From assembly GCF_019973735.1 (NCBI RefSeq), contig NZ_AP024463.1, positions 744,001 through 808,000 of the forward strand: 64,000 nt of DNA, written 5' to 3'. Source of the stretch: Arachnia rubra. Lineage in GTDB: Bacteria > Actinomycetota > Actinomycetes > Propionibacteriales > Propionibacteriaceae. The first letter of the stretch is position 1, and every line of letters starts with the position of its first letter. The notes under the pieces were generated by a model. The model was given only the letters and a program-made list of their open reading frames with translations, was not told the origin of the DNA and did no database searches. The position numbers and the translations under genes are program-made. Positions 42,396-50,945 of the stretch are shown piece by piece.

Positions 42396-43636
42396 GGGAT
42401 GCTCACCTCCAGGGTGGTGGGGCCGCCTGCCGGGCTTGCCAGGCGGAGTGTGCCGCCGGCGGCGCGTACCCGCTGGGTGATTCCGTCGAGCCCGCCGCCG
42501 GGCTGCACCTCGGCGCCTCCCACGCCGTTGTCCTCCACGCGGACCCACAGCCTTGCCTCCGGTGTGCCGGCGTCGTGGAGCCGTCCCAGCACCTGGCATT
42601 CGCTGGCGTGGGAGTGCTTGGCGGCGTTGGTGAGGGCCTCGGCGATGATGAAATAGGCGGCAGCCTCCACCTCGCGGTAGCGGGAGTTATCGATGAGAGC
42701 GCGGTCAGCTAGTCGCATATCCAGCTGCACTGGCACATGACTGCGAGCGGCCAGCGCCGAGAGCGCGGCGTCGAGCCCGCGATCAGCCAGCACCGAGGCG
42801 TGAATGCCGCGGGCGAGCTGCCTGAGCTCGGTGATGGCTGCCTTCGTTGATGTGTGGGCCTCGGTGACGAGTTCGCGGGCGCTCGCCGGATCGGTCTCGA
42901 TCTTGTGCTGGGCCAGGCCGAGCGTCATTCCGATGGAGACCAGCCGGGGCTGGACGCCGTCGTGGAGGTCGCGTTCGAGGCGGGTGCGCTCCAGGCTGGC
43001 GGCCCGGACGGCGCCTTCGCGCTGCTGACTGCTGGCCTCGGCCGCCGCGGTCAGCTCCTTCCGGCTGGGGCGGCCCACCAGGTTCACCGCGATCACGGTA
43101 TGGGCGTATGCCGCCAGTGGGGTGAGGAGTAGCGCGGCGACCCCTCCCAGGATGAACAGCACGCCAACTCCCAGGCCCGCCTGATCAAATTCCATGGCGC
43201 CCTGCATGATCAGTGTGATGCAGGCCGGGATGCTGACCACCACGAGAAGGCCAAAGACAGAAGCCAGCATGAATGAGCTGAACGGGCGCCAGAACTGCGG
43301 CGAGATGACCTGCCGCAGCAGCCACCGCAGTGTTGCCCAGACTCCCTTGCCGGACCGAGGCGCCAGCCGCATCTTCATCCGGGGCAGGCCGTAGAGAGTC
43401 TGCACCCGAACAGTCTCGAAATAGGCTGCGCCGATCGCGATACAGGCCAGCAGCGCGAAAAACACAAGCCCGAGCCCGAAGACAGGCAGGGTCACGATGC
43501 TGACGACGAGCAACACCGTGACCAGCGCCATGGTGATGTTGCCGACCACACCCATCAGGGCGAGGTGGCTGACCGTGAACAGTAGAGTCCCGGCGCCCCG
43601 TCTGGTCGGCCTGGGTGCCGGGGAAGAATCCGTCAT
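42383..43636 (-). CDS. Membrane histidine kinase (NarL/DesK class)
   Basis: A 417-residue sensor kinase. Four hydrophobic helices (about 19-70 in two pairs, and about 120-180) make a compact intramembrane-sensing domain. A HisKA_3 dimerisation helix with phospho-acceptor His in RDLHDGVQPRL (about 222-232) follows, then the HATPase_c domain with NAAKHSHAS (N box) and VEDNGVGG (G1). There is no large extracellular loop, as in intramembrane-sensing kinases that respond to cell-wall stress. It partners with the overlapping response regulator and shares an operon with the DUF4097 protein. Confidence 0.9.
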   Translation of the reverse strand: MTDSSPAPRPTRRGAGTLLFTVSHLALMGVVGNITMALVTVLLVVSIVTLPVFGLGLVFFALLACIAIGAAYFETVRVQTLYGLPRMKMRLAPRSGKGVWATLRWLLRQVISPQFWRPFSSFMLASVFGLLVVVSIPACITLIMQGAMEFDQAGLGVGVLFILGGVAALLLTPLAAYAHTVIAVNLVGRPSRKELTAAAEASSQQREGAVRAASLERTRLERDLHDGVQPRLVSIGMTLGLAQHKIETDPASARELVTEAHTSTKAAITELRQLARGIHASVLADRGLDAALSALAARSHVPVQLDMRLADRALIDNSRYREVEAAAYFIIAEALTNAAKHSHASECQVLGRLHDAGTPEARLWVRVEDNGVGGAEVQPGGGLDGITQRVRAAGGTLRLASPAGGPTTLEVSIPCAS

Positions 43637-43913
43637 GCCCTATACGCTAGTGGGAGACTCAGAGCGGTCCCAGGGGGCTACCCAGAACCTTGATTCGGGT
43701 TATCCATAAACCCCGCAGCACCTGGATGTGGCTTGCCTCATCGTGGCCTCTCCGGGCGTTGGCGTGGACTCTCACGGGCTTTCCGCAACAACGCCTGGCA
43801 GGTCGCCGAAGCGTGCTGCTGCGTCGTGACTCACGACGAGCCGTCCGGTGTGGGCGGCGATGATAGGTCGTGCGCACTGCGGAGTCTTCCGGCAGCCTGG
43901 CAATATCGAGGGT

Positions 43914-44435
43914 ATGGATGCAACTGCTCTTCTCATGGACGCTGCGCACCGGCCCGTCGAGACGGCCCGAGCTGTGCTCGATGGGATCTCCGACGAGGCC
44001 CTCCACGCCATGCCCGGTGGGCACGGGAACTCGATTGCCTGGCTGATCTGGCACGCGGCCCGGCAGTGGGACTACCAGCTGGCCGAGCTTGCGGGTGAAG
44101 ACCAGGTCTGGGTCACAGGGGAGTGGGGCGGCAGACTCGGCATCGACCGGGGCGCGAAGGAGATCGGCTTCGGCGACTCCCCGGACGACGTCGCCCGGCT
44201 TCGGGTGAAGGCCCCGGCGGCACTGCTCGACTACCTGACCGCCGTCACCGAGGCCTTCACCCGGTACGCTGGGAGCCTGTCAGCCGCCAGCCTCGATGAC
44301 GTCGTCGACACCCGCTGGGATCCGCCGGTGACCCGTGGAGTCCGGCTCATCAGTGTCATCGACGATGCCGTCACCCACCTGGGTCAGGCTGCCTACGCCC
44401 GGGGCCTGGTCGAGAACTGGCGCATCGGGTACTGA
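43914..44435 (+). CDS. DinB/DUF664-family protein (mycothiol-transferase-like fold)
   Basis: A 173-residue four-helix-bundle protein with the metal-binding histidine pattern of the DinB superfamily: LIWHAARQWDYQL (about residues 44-56) and ISVIDDAVTHLGQAAYARGL (about 144-163). GDSPDDVARLRV lies between. Related actinobacterial proteins use mycothiol or bacillithiol as cofactor. The start at 43914 is the first in-frame ATG matching the family N-terminus; an upstream ATG at 43848 lacks conserved residues. Its substrate is unknown. Confidence 0.8.
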   Translation: MDATALLMDAAHRPVETARAVLDGISDEALHAMPGGHGNSIAWLIWHAARQWDYQLAELAGEDQVWVTGEWGGRLGIDRGAKEIGFGDSPDDVARLRVKAPAALLDYLTAVTEAFTRYAGSLSAASLDDVVDTRWDPPVTRGVRLISVIDDAVTHLGQAAYARGLVENWRIGY

Positions 44436-44456
44436 ACCGGGACGCACGCCGGTGGC

Positions 44457-45086
44457 TCAGTTCGCGCTCAGTTGCCTGCGCTTCAGGAAGGCGCGCGCGG
44501 AGTCGACCAGCAGGACGAAACCTGCACCCAGCTGGATGCAGTCCTTGATCACCAGCCGTCCGCGGCCGTTCAGGTAGGGGAAACCGAGGTCGGCGTCAGC
44601 GATGCCGTCCTTGGGGGCCGCAACCCACACCTCCGGGGTGGTGACCAGGAAGGACAGGGTCACGATGGTGAAGCCGATCACCCCGATGGCCCCCAGCATC
44701 CCCAGGGTCGGGTGCAGGTAGTGCGCCAGGATCAGCACACCGATCAGGCAGATGGTGACGCCGATGAAGATCCCCACCGTATAGGTGCCGTTAGCCTCAT
44801 GCCAGGAGCGGTTGGCCTCGATGAGCGCGCCCTCGGCGTTCATGTGGGATTTGTAGTTCCCAGGGTCGCCGATCATCCATCTCATGAACGGCGAGTTCGC
44901 AATGAACGGCACGATCCCGTCAGCCTCGTACTTGAACCACTTCAGACCGCCGATCCACAGGAAAACGACGGCCACACCGAGGCGGAGCATCAGCAGGGCG
45001 AATCGGTCGAGCCTGGTTATCGCCTCGGCCAGCCGGGTGAGGACAGAGCTGGAAGCCGGCTTGGCGCTGGACTGGTTGTCGGACAT
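44457..45086 (-). CDS. YkgB/DUF417-family membrane protein
   Basis: A 209-residue protein with four membrane helices (about 28-46, 98-118, 121-145 and 178-195). Its core, LRLGVAVVFLWIGGLKWFKYEADGI followed by IANSPFMRWM, is the signature of the YkgB/RclC-type DUF417 family, which relates to reactive-chlorine resistance in enteric bacteria. The start at 45086 (MSDNQSS) has AAAGG 8 bases upstream. It is divergent from hen1 across 184 bp. Confidence 0.82.
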   Translation of the reverse strand: MSDNQSSAKPASSSVLTRLAEAITRLDRFALLMLRLGVAVVFLWIGGLKWFKYEADGIVPFIANSPFMRWMIGDPGNYKSHMNAEGALIEANRSWHEANGTYTVGIFIGVTICLIGVLILAHYLHPTLGMLGAIGVIGFTIVTLSFLVTTPEVWVAAPKDGIADADLGFPYLNGRGRLVIKDCIQLGAGFVLLVDSARAFLKRRQLSAN

Positions 45087-45270
45087 TCGGGCGCCTTTCA
45101 TAGAGAAGCCAATGGGTAAGGGTAACCTGTGGGCCACGAGATGGGCGGTTCCGACTTTCCCGCTGGCATCGGGCTGCGACACCGGTGTGCCGTGCAACGG
45201 CTCAGTTGATGGGGTCCCTGGCCACCCGGTGCTGGTTCCGGCGGGACAGGCCTGATGAAACAATGAAGCG

Positions 45271-46647
45271 GTGCTTCTGACTCTCACCTCGACGGCTCAC
45301 GACGCCGATGACCTCGGCTACCTGCTGCACAAACACCCTGACCGGGTGCAGCAGCGCGACCTGCCGGGTGGCGTCGCCACTGTGTTCTACCCCGAATCGG
45401 GGCCCGGGCGCTGCACAGTCGCGCTGCTGGTCGAGGTCGACCCCGTGGCCCTGGTGCGTGGCACCCACAAGGACTCCTTCGCCCTCGGCCAGTACGTCAA
45501 CGACCGGCCTTATGCTGCGGCGTCATTGCTGGCGGTCGCACTCGGACGACTGTTCGGAACTGCAATGAATGGGCGTTGCGACGCTTGTCCCGACCTGGTC
45601 GGGGTGCCGCTGCCTCTCAGCGTCCGGATTTCCGCGCTGCGGACCTCACCCGAGCTGGCGCGACGCCTGTTCGCACCCCTGGGATGGCAGGTCGAGACTG
45701 AGGAGGTCCCCCTGGCTGAAGGGTTCGACTGGGGGACAGCCCCGCACATCGGCCTAACCCTGACCGGTGAGCAGCGCCTGGCCGATGCGCTGAGCCATCT
45801 CTACGTCCTGCTGCCCGCCCTGGATGGCGTCAAGCACTACTGGGTCAGCCGTGACGAGGTGGACAAACTGCTGCGCCGTGGCGAGCGCTGGCTGGCCGCC
45901 CACCCCGAACGCGACCTGATCACCCGCCGCTACCTCGTGGCCCGGGACCTGAGCGAGGATGCTCTCGCCCGTCTCGACGCCCTGGATGATGCTGCTCCCG
46001 GGGCGGCAGCACCGGAGGAGATTGTCCCGGCTGATGACGCTCGCCCGCTGCGGCTGGACCGCCGCGACGCGGTGTTGACCGTGCTGCGTGAGGTGGGCGC
46101 GCACCGCGTCGTCGATCTCGGCTGCGGCGAAGGTTTCTACCTGCGGGCGCTGCTCGACGACCCCGCGTTCACCGAGATCCTGGGCGTCGACGTGTCCGCG
46201 CGCGAGCTGGAACGTGCGGAGCAGCGCCTGGCTCGGCTACCCGACCGGCAGCGGGAACGGATCCGGCTCCGCCAGTCATCGGCCACCTACCGCGACGACG
46301 AGCTGACGGGCTTTGACGCCATGCTGCTGGTCGAGGTGATCGAGCACCTCGACCCAGACCGGCTGGGTGCCCTGGAGGTCAACGTCTTCGGGCATGCAAG
46401 GTCGCGTCACGTCGTTGTGACAACACCCAACGCCGAGTACAACGCGCGCTACGAGATCCCCGAGGGGCAGTTCCGCCATCCGGACCACCGGTTCGAGTTC
46501 ACGCGCGGCCAGTTCCGGCAGTGGGCTGAGCGCGTCGCCGGGGAATACGGCTACCGGGTGGAGACCCGGCCGGCCGGGCCATCCGACCCGGAGCTCGGCT
46601 CACCCACCCAGCTGGCGCTGCTCACCCTGGAGGTCCCGCATGACTGA
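45271..46647 (+). CDS. hen1: 3'-terminal RNA ribose 2'-O-methyltransferase Hen1
   Basis: Methylates the 2'-OH at the 3' end of a cleaved RNA before ligation by Pnkp, which protects the repaired junction from re-cleavage. The 458 residues consist of an N-terminal domain (1 to about 245) characteristic of bacterial Hen1 and a C-terminal methyltransferase with SAM motif VVDLGCGEGFYL (280-291), metal ligands in EVIEH (355-359) and the HPDHRFEF block (403-410). The start is GTG 45271. Its last 8 nt overlap the start of pnkp, so the two repair proteins are made together. Confidence 0.95.
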   Translation: MLLTLTSTAHDADDLGYLLHKHPDRVQQRDLPGGVATVFYPESGPGRCTVALLVEVDPVALVRGTHKDSFALGQYVNDRPYAAASLLAVALGRLFGTAMNGRCDACPDLVGVPLPLSVRISALRTSPELARRLFAPLGWQVETEEVPLAEGFDWGTAPHIGLTLTGEQRLADALSHLYVLLPALDGVKHYWVSRDEVDKLLRRGERWLAAHPERDLITRRYLVARDLSEDALARLDALDDAAPGAAAPEEIVPADDARPLRLDRRDAVLTVLREVGAHRVVDLGCGEGFYLRALLDDPAFTEILGVDVSARELERAEQRLARLPDRQRERIRLRQSSATYRDDELTGFDAMLLVEVIEHLDPDRLGALEVNVFGHARSRHVVVTTPNAEYNARYEIPEGQFRHPDHRFEFTRGQFRQWAERVAGEYGYRVETRPAGPSDPELGSPTQLALLTLEVPHD

Positions 46648-49141
46648 ACCCATCAAACTGCCGGTTCCGGAGCTATCGCTGGTGGTGCTCGTCGGCGTCT
46701 CCGGGTCGGGGAAGTCCACCTTCGCCGACCGCGTCTTCGAGCCTTTCGAGGTGGTCAGCTCCGACTTCTGCCGCGGCCTGGTCTCCGGCGACGAGAACGA
46801 CCAGTCGGCCTCAGCGGACGCCTTCGACGTGCTGAACCACATCGTCGGCAAGCGTCTGGACCGCGGCCTGCTGACCGTCGTCGACGCCACCAACGTGACA
46901 CGCGAGGCCCGCGCCGAGCTGGTGAGACTGGCCCGCGACCACGATGTGCTGCCCGTGGCGATCGTCCTCGACATCGACGCCAAGGAAGCCATCGCCCGGA
47001 ACCGCGCCCGGCCCGGCCGCGGCTTCGGCAACGGTCCGATCCAGCGACAGGCCCAGGCCCTGCGCCGCTCGCTGCGCGGCCTCGGACGGGAGGGCTTCCG
47101 CAAGGTGCACCGTCTGGGCAGCCCCGCCGACGTGGATGCCGCGGTCATCGTCCGCGAGCGCCTCCTCAACGACCGCCGCGACCTTCACGGTCCCTTCGAC
47201 ATCATCGGCGACGTTCATGGCTGCCTCGACGAGCTGGTGGAGCTTCTTGGTGAACTCGGCTACACCATCACCCGCGATGACCAGGGCCGCCCCGTTGACG
47301 CGGCCCACCCGGAGGGACGCACCGCGTTCTTCGTCGGTGACCTCATCGACCGTGGCCCCTCATCGTTGGGTGTGTTGCGGCTGGCGATGGGCATGGCCGC
47401 GGCAGGTCACGCCATCGCGGTGCCCGGCAATCACGAGGCCAAGCTGATCCGCGCCCTCGACGGCAAGAACGTCCAGGTGGGACATGGCTTGGAGACCACG
47501 CTCGCGGAGCTGGATGCGGAGACTCCCGAGTTCCGCAGGCAGGTGCGCGACTGGTGCTATGACCTGGTCGCCCACCTCGTGCTGGATGACGGACGACTCG
47601 TCGTTGCCCACGCTGGCCTGAAGGAGGCCTACCACGGGCGGGCGTCGGGCCGGGTGCGGTCCTTCGCGTTGTACGGCGACACCACCGGAGAGAGCGACGA
47701 GTACGGCCTGCCGGTGCGCTATCCGTGGGCCGAGGACTACCGTGGCCGGGCGATGGTGGTCTACGGACACACCCCCACACCGACCCTCGACTGGGTCAAC
47801 AACACGCTGTGCCTGGACACAGGATGCGTGTTCGGCGGGAGGCTGTCGGCGCTGCGCTACCCGGAACGGGAGACCGTCCAGGTGCCTGCGCGACGGGTCT
47901 ACTACGAACCCGCTAGGCCCCTCGTCGCCCCAGGACGTCCCAGCGACGAGCTGCGCATCAGCGACGTCACCGGGCGCAGGACCGTCGAGACCTCGGAGCT
48001 GGGGCGGCTGACCATCCCGGCGGAGAGCGCGGCGGGTGCTCTGGAGGTGATGAGCCGGTTCGCGCTGCACCCGGGCCTCCTGCCGTACCTGCCGCCGACC
48101 ATGTCGCCGGTGGCCACGTCGTCGCGTCCTGACTACCTCGAACATCCCGACGAGGCCTTCTCGCAGTACGCCGACTGGGGCGTCGGGGAGGTGATCTGCG
48201 AGGAGAAACACATGGGGTCGCGGGCCGTGGTGTATCTGCGGGGCGACGGTGCCGTCTACACCCGCACCGGGCGGGCCTTCTTCGGTGCGGAGCTGTCCCG
48301 CGAGTTCCTGGGCCGGGTGCGGCGCGCTGCCGAGACGACGGGGCTATTCGACGAGCTGGGCAGCGACTGGCTGCTGCTGGACGCGGAACTCCTTCCGTGG
48401 TCGTTGAAAGCCGGAGAGCTGCTGCGCAGCCAGTACGCACCCGTTAGCGCGGCGGGCCGGCTGGCGCTGCCCCCGACGGTCGAGGTGCTGGGCCAGGCGG
48501 CCGCGCGAGGCCTCGACGTCGCCAAGCTGCTGGAGCGCAGCCGCACCCGGCTGCAGAACATCGACGCCTACGACCAGGCCTGGCGGCGCTACGCCTGGCC
48601 AACGTCCGGACTCGACGGAGTGCAGCTCGCCCCCTTCCAGGTGCTGGCCGCGGAGGGGACATCGTTCGCCGGCCGGGATCACCTGTGGCATCTGGGCGTC
48701 GCTGACCGGCTCGTCGAGGCCGATCCCGGACTGTTCCGCACGACGCGGCGGCTGGTGGTTGACACCGCCGGCGAAGCCAGCCGCACCGAGGGCGTGCGCT
48801 GGTGGGAGGAACTGACGGCCGGCGGCGGCGAAGGCATGGTGGTCAAGCCCCTCGCCAACCTGACCCGCACCGGCCGCGGCTCCCTGGCCCAGCCCGGGTT
48901 GAAGGTGCGGGGCCGCGAGTACCTGCGCATCATCTACGGCCCCGACTACACATCGCCCGAGAACCTGACCCGGCTGCGGAATCGCAACCTGGGGCGCAAA
49001 CGTTCCCTGGCGCTACGGGAATACGCGCTGGGACTGGAATCGGTCTCCCGGCTGGTCGCAGGTGAGCCGCTGTGGCGCATCCATGAGGCCGTCTTCGCAG
49101 TCCTGGCCCTGGAGTCTGAACCCGTCGATCCGAGGCTGTAG
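46640..49141 (+). CDS. pnkp: Polynucleotide kinase-phosphatase-ligase Pnkp (bacterial RNA repair)
   Basis: A three-domain RNA end-healing and sealing enzyme. In 833 residues there is a 5'-OH kinase with P-loop GVSGSGKST (19-27), a binuclear metallophosphoesterase with GDVHG (190-194), GDLIDRG (233-239) and GNHE (263-266), and an adenylyltransferase/ligase domain in which Lys523 of EEKHMGSR is the nucleotidyl-accepting lysine. With Hen1 it repairs RNAs, probably tRNAs, cut by ribotoxins that leave 2',3'-cyclic phosphate and 5'-OH ends. Length and motif spacing match the Clostridium thermocellum enzyme. All three active sites look intact. Confidence 0.95.
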   Translation: MTEPIKLPVPELSLVVLVGVSGSGKSTFADRVFEPFEVVSSDFCRGLVSGDENDQSASADAFDVLNHIVGKRLDRGLLTVVDATNVTREARAELVRLARDHDVLPVAIVLDIDAKEAIARNRARPGRGFGNGPIQRQAQALRRSLRGLGREGFRKVHRLGSPADVDAAVIVRERLLNDRRDLHGPFDIIGDVHGCLDELVELLGELGYTITRDDQGRPVDAAHPEGRTAFFVGDLIDRGPSSLGVLRLAMGMAAAGHAIAVPGNHEAKLIRALDGKNVQVGHGLETTLAELDAETPEFRRQVRDWCYDLVAHLVLDDGRLVVAHAGLKEAYHGRASGRVRSFALYGDTTGESDEYGLPVRYPWAEDYRGRAMVVYGHTPTPTLDWVNNTLCLDTGCVFGGRLSALRYPERETVQVPARRVYYEPARPLVAPGRPSDELRISDVTGRRTVETSELGRLTIPAESAAGALEVMSRFALHPGLLPYLPPTMSPVATSSRPDYLEHPDEAFSQYADWGVGEVICEEKHMGSRAVVYLRGDGAVYTRTGRAFFGAELSREFLGRVRRAAETTGLFDELGSDWLLLDAELLPWSLKAGELLRSQYAPVSAAGRLALPPTVEVLGQAAARGLDVAKLLERSRTRLQNIDAYDQAWRRYAWPTSGLDGVQLAPFQVLAAEGTSFAGRDHLWHLGVADRLVEADPGLFRTTRRLVVDTAGEASRTEGVRWWEELTAGGGEGMVVKPLANLTRTGRGSLAQPGLKVRGREYLRIIYGPDYTSPENLTRLRNRNLGRKRSLALREYALGLESVSRLVAGEPLWRIHEAVFAVLALESEPVDPRL

Positions 49142-49267
49142 CTGCCGCAGGTAAAGACCAGCAGAATTGTCGGTGCCGATAATCCGGCCCGATGATGTGT
49201 CTGACCTGAGACGTTCCAAAATTGTGGCCATTAGCGACATTGACGACTACCACTGCCAGGAGGAGCC

Positions 49268-49597
49268 ATGACTAGGACCAACTACGCCGTCGCCCCGGGG
49301 GAGTATCTGGAAGAGTGGATCCTTGAGCAGGGCCTGTCCCAGCAGCAGGTCGCCGGCCTCCTGGGATGCAGCCGTAAGCAGGTCAACGAGATCGTGAATG
49401 GACACGCCCCCCATCACAGGCGGCACTGCTTCCCGGCTGGAGAGCGTGGTCGGCATCCCCGCCGACTCGTGGCTTCGCTATGAGACCGCATATCGGACAG
49501 ACCTGGAGCGCATCGCTGGCTAGGAGGACCTTTCGGCACATATCGATCGCATCGATCCGAACGCTCTGGTCTATTCCACAAGCTCGGAGCGACGATA
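49268..49597 (+). pseudogene. Decayed HigA-like XRE antitoxin / ImmA-IrrE protein gene
   Basis: Begins as a typical HigA-family protein, YAVAPGEYLEEWILEQGLSQQQVAGLL, with the helix-turn-helix ending SRKQVNEIVNGHAP. A run of six C residues (49407-49412) then throws the frame. With five C it would continue ITGGTASRLESVVGIPADSWLRY, as relatives do. In that restored frame a TAG (49521-49523) interrupts, yet homologous reading resumes as EDLSAHIDRIDPNALVY until a second stop near 49597. Relatives of about 350 residues carry an ImmA/IrrE protease domain, which is missing here. Inactive relic. Confidence 0.75.
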
Positions 49598-49780
49598 GCG
49601 ACGCGATAATCTTTGGTTCATTGAGTCGGCTGGTGGGTCTGGGCCCCCGGAAGTCACACTGATCGATCTGGGTTCGTGATTCCGGTCTTTCTCTTGTCGC
49701 TCTGACTACGCGAGTTGTATGGTTCTAGGCGCTGTTTGAAGTTTCAGCATTTTCGCAACACCAGCCCGCAAGGAGGCGGA

Positions 49781-50944
49781 ATGTTCGACGAGACCACCAG
49801 CGCCGTCCTCGCGCGGCAGGAGATCGAGGTCCCATCCTGGGCCTATGGGAACTCCGGGACACGTTTCCGTGTCTTCGGGTCTCCCGGCGCGCCCCGCACT
49901 ATCCACGAGAAACTGGCCGACGCCGCCCAGGTGCACCGTTTCACCGGACTGGCGCCCATCGTCGCCCTGCACTACCCGTGGGACAAGGTCAGCGACTGGC
50001 CGGGATTGGTGCAGGAGGCCCACGACCTGGGAGTCCGGATCGGCACGATCAATTCCAACACCTTCCAGGACGAGACCTACAAACTGGGCAGCCTCGCCCA
50101 CCACGACCCCGCCGTCCGGTCCAAGGCCGTTGAGCATCACCTGGAATGCATCGAGGTGATGAACCAGACCGGCTCCAGCGACCTGAAGATCTGGCTCGCT
50201 GACGGCACCAACTACCCCGGCCAGGGTGACCTGCGCCGCCGCCAGGACTGGCTGGCCGAGTCCCTGGCGCAGATCTACGCCGCGCTCAGCCCACAGCAGC
50301 GGCTCGTCCTGGAGTATAAGTTCTTCGAGCCGGCGTTCTACCACACCGACGTGCCCGACTGGGGCACCTCCTACGCGCAGGTCGCAGCGCTGGGGGAGCG
50401 CGCCTTCGTCTGCCTCGACACCGGGCACCACGCCCCAGGGACCAACATCGAGTTCATCGTCGCGCAGCTGCTGCGCCTCGGACGGCTCGGCTCCTTCGAC
50501 TTCAACTCCCGGTTCTACGCCGACGACGACCTCATCGTCGGTGCAGCCGACCCCTTCCAGCTGTTCCGGATCCTCTACGAGGTACGGCGCGGCGGCGGTT
50601 TCGAGCCGGACTCACCTGTGGCATTCATGCTGGACCAGTGCCACAACATCGAGGACAAGATCCCCGGGCAGATCCGGTCGGTGCTGAACGTCCAGGAGAT
50701 GACGGCCCGCGCCCTGCTGGTGGATCTCGACGCGCTGCAGCAGGCGCAGCAGGCAGGCGATGTGCTGGGCGCGAACGCCATCTTCATGGACGCGTTCTAC
50801 ACCGACGTCCGCCCGGCCCTGGCGGCCTGGCGCGAGGAACGTGGCCTGCCCGCCGACCCAGCGCAGGCCTTCCTGGACAGCGGCTACCTGGCCCGTATCG
50901 CTGGAGAGCGGGTCGGCGGCGTGCAGTCCAGCTGGGGTGCGTGA
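49781..50944 (+). CDS. rhaI: L-rhamnose isomerase (Pseudomonas RhaI type)
   Basis: Converts L-rhamnose to L-rhamnulose, a metal-dependent TIM-barrel reaction. The 387 residues show LEYKFFEPAFYHTDVPDWGTSY with metal ligands (about 183-204), VCLDTGHHAPGTNIE (about 216-230) and GSFDFNSRFYADDDLI (about 245-260), characteristic of the RhaI branch rather than the E. coli RhaA branch. The start at 49781 has AAGGAGGCGGA immediately upstream. The next gene starts 1 base after its stop, so isomerase and kinase-aldolase form an operon. No rhamnose transporter or regulator gene is nearby. Confidence 0.92.
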   Translation: MFDETTSAVLARQEIEVPSWAYGNSGTRFRVFGSPGAPRTIHEKLADAAQVHRFTGLAPIVALHYPWDKVSDWPGLVQEAHDLGVRIGTINSNTFQDETYKLGSLAHHDPAVRSKAVEHHLECIEVMNQTGSSDLKIWLADGTNYPGQGDLRRRQDWLAESLAQIYAALSPQQRLVLEYKFFEPAFYHTDVPDWGTSYAQVAALGERAFVCLDTGHHAPGTNIEFIVAQLLRLGRLGSFDFNSRFYADDDLIVGAADPFQLFRILYEVRRGGGFEPDSPVAFMLDQCHNIEDKIPGQIRSVLNVQEMTARALLVDLDALQQAQQAGDVLGANAIFMDAFYTDVRPALAAWREERGLPADPAQAFLDSGYLARIAGERVGGVQSSWGA

Positions 50945-50945
50945 C

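Noticed and set aside
47360..48211. 283-codon frame antisense to pnkp
   Set aside because: Shadow frame of a gene with all catalytic motifs on the plus strand.
49715..49780. 22-residue N-terminal extension of the rhamnose isomerase
   Set aside because: It would include the AAGGAGGCGGA ribosome site that clearly serves the ATG at 49781.
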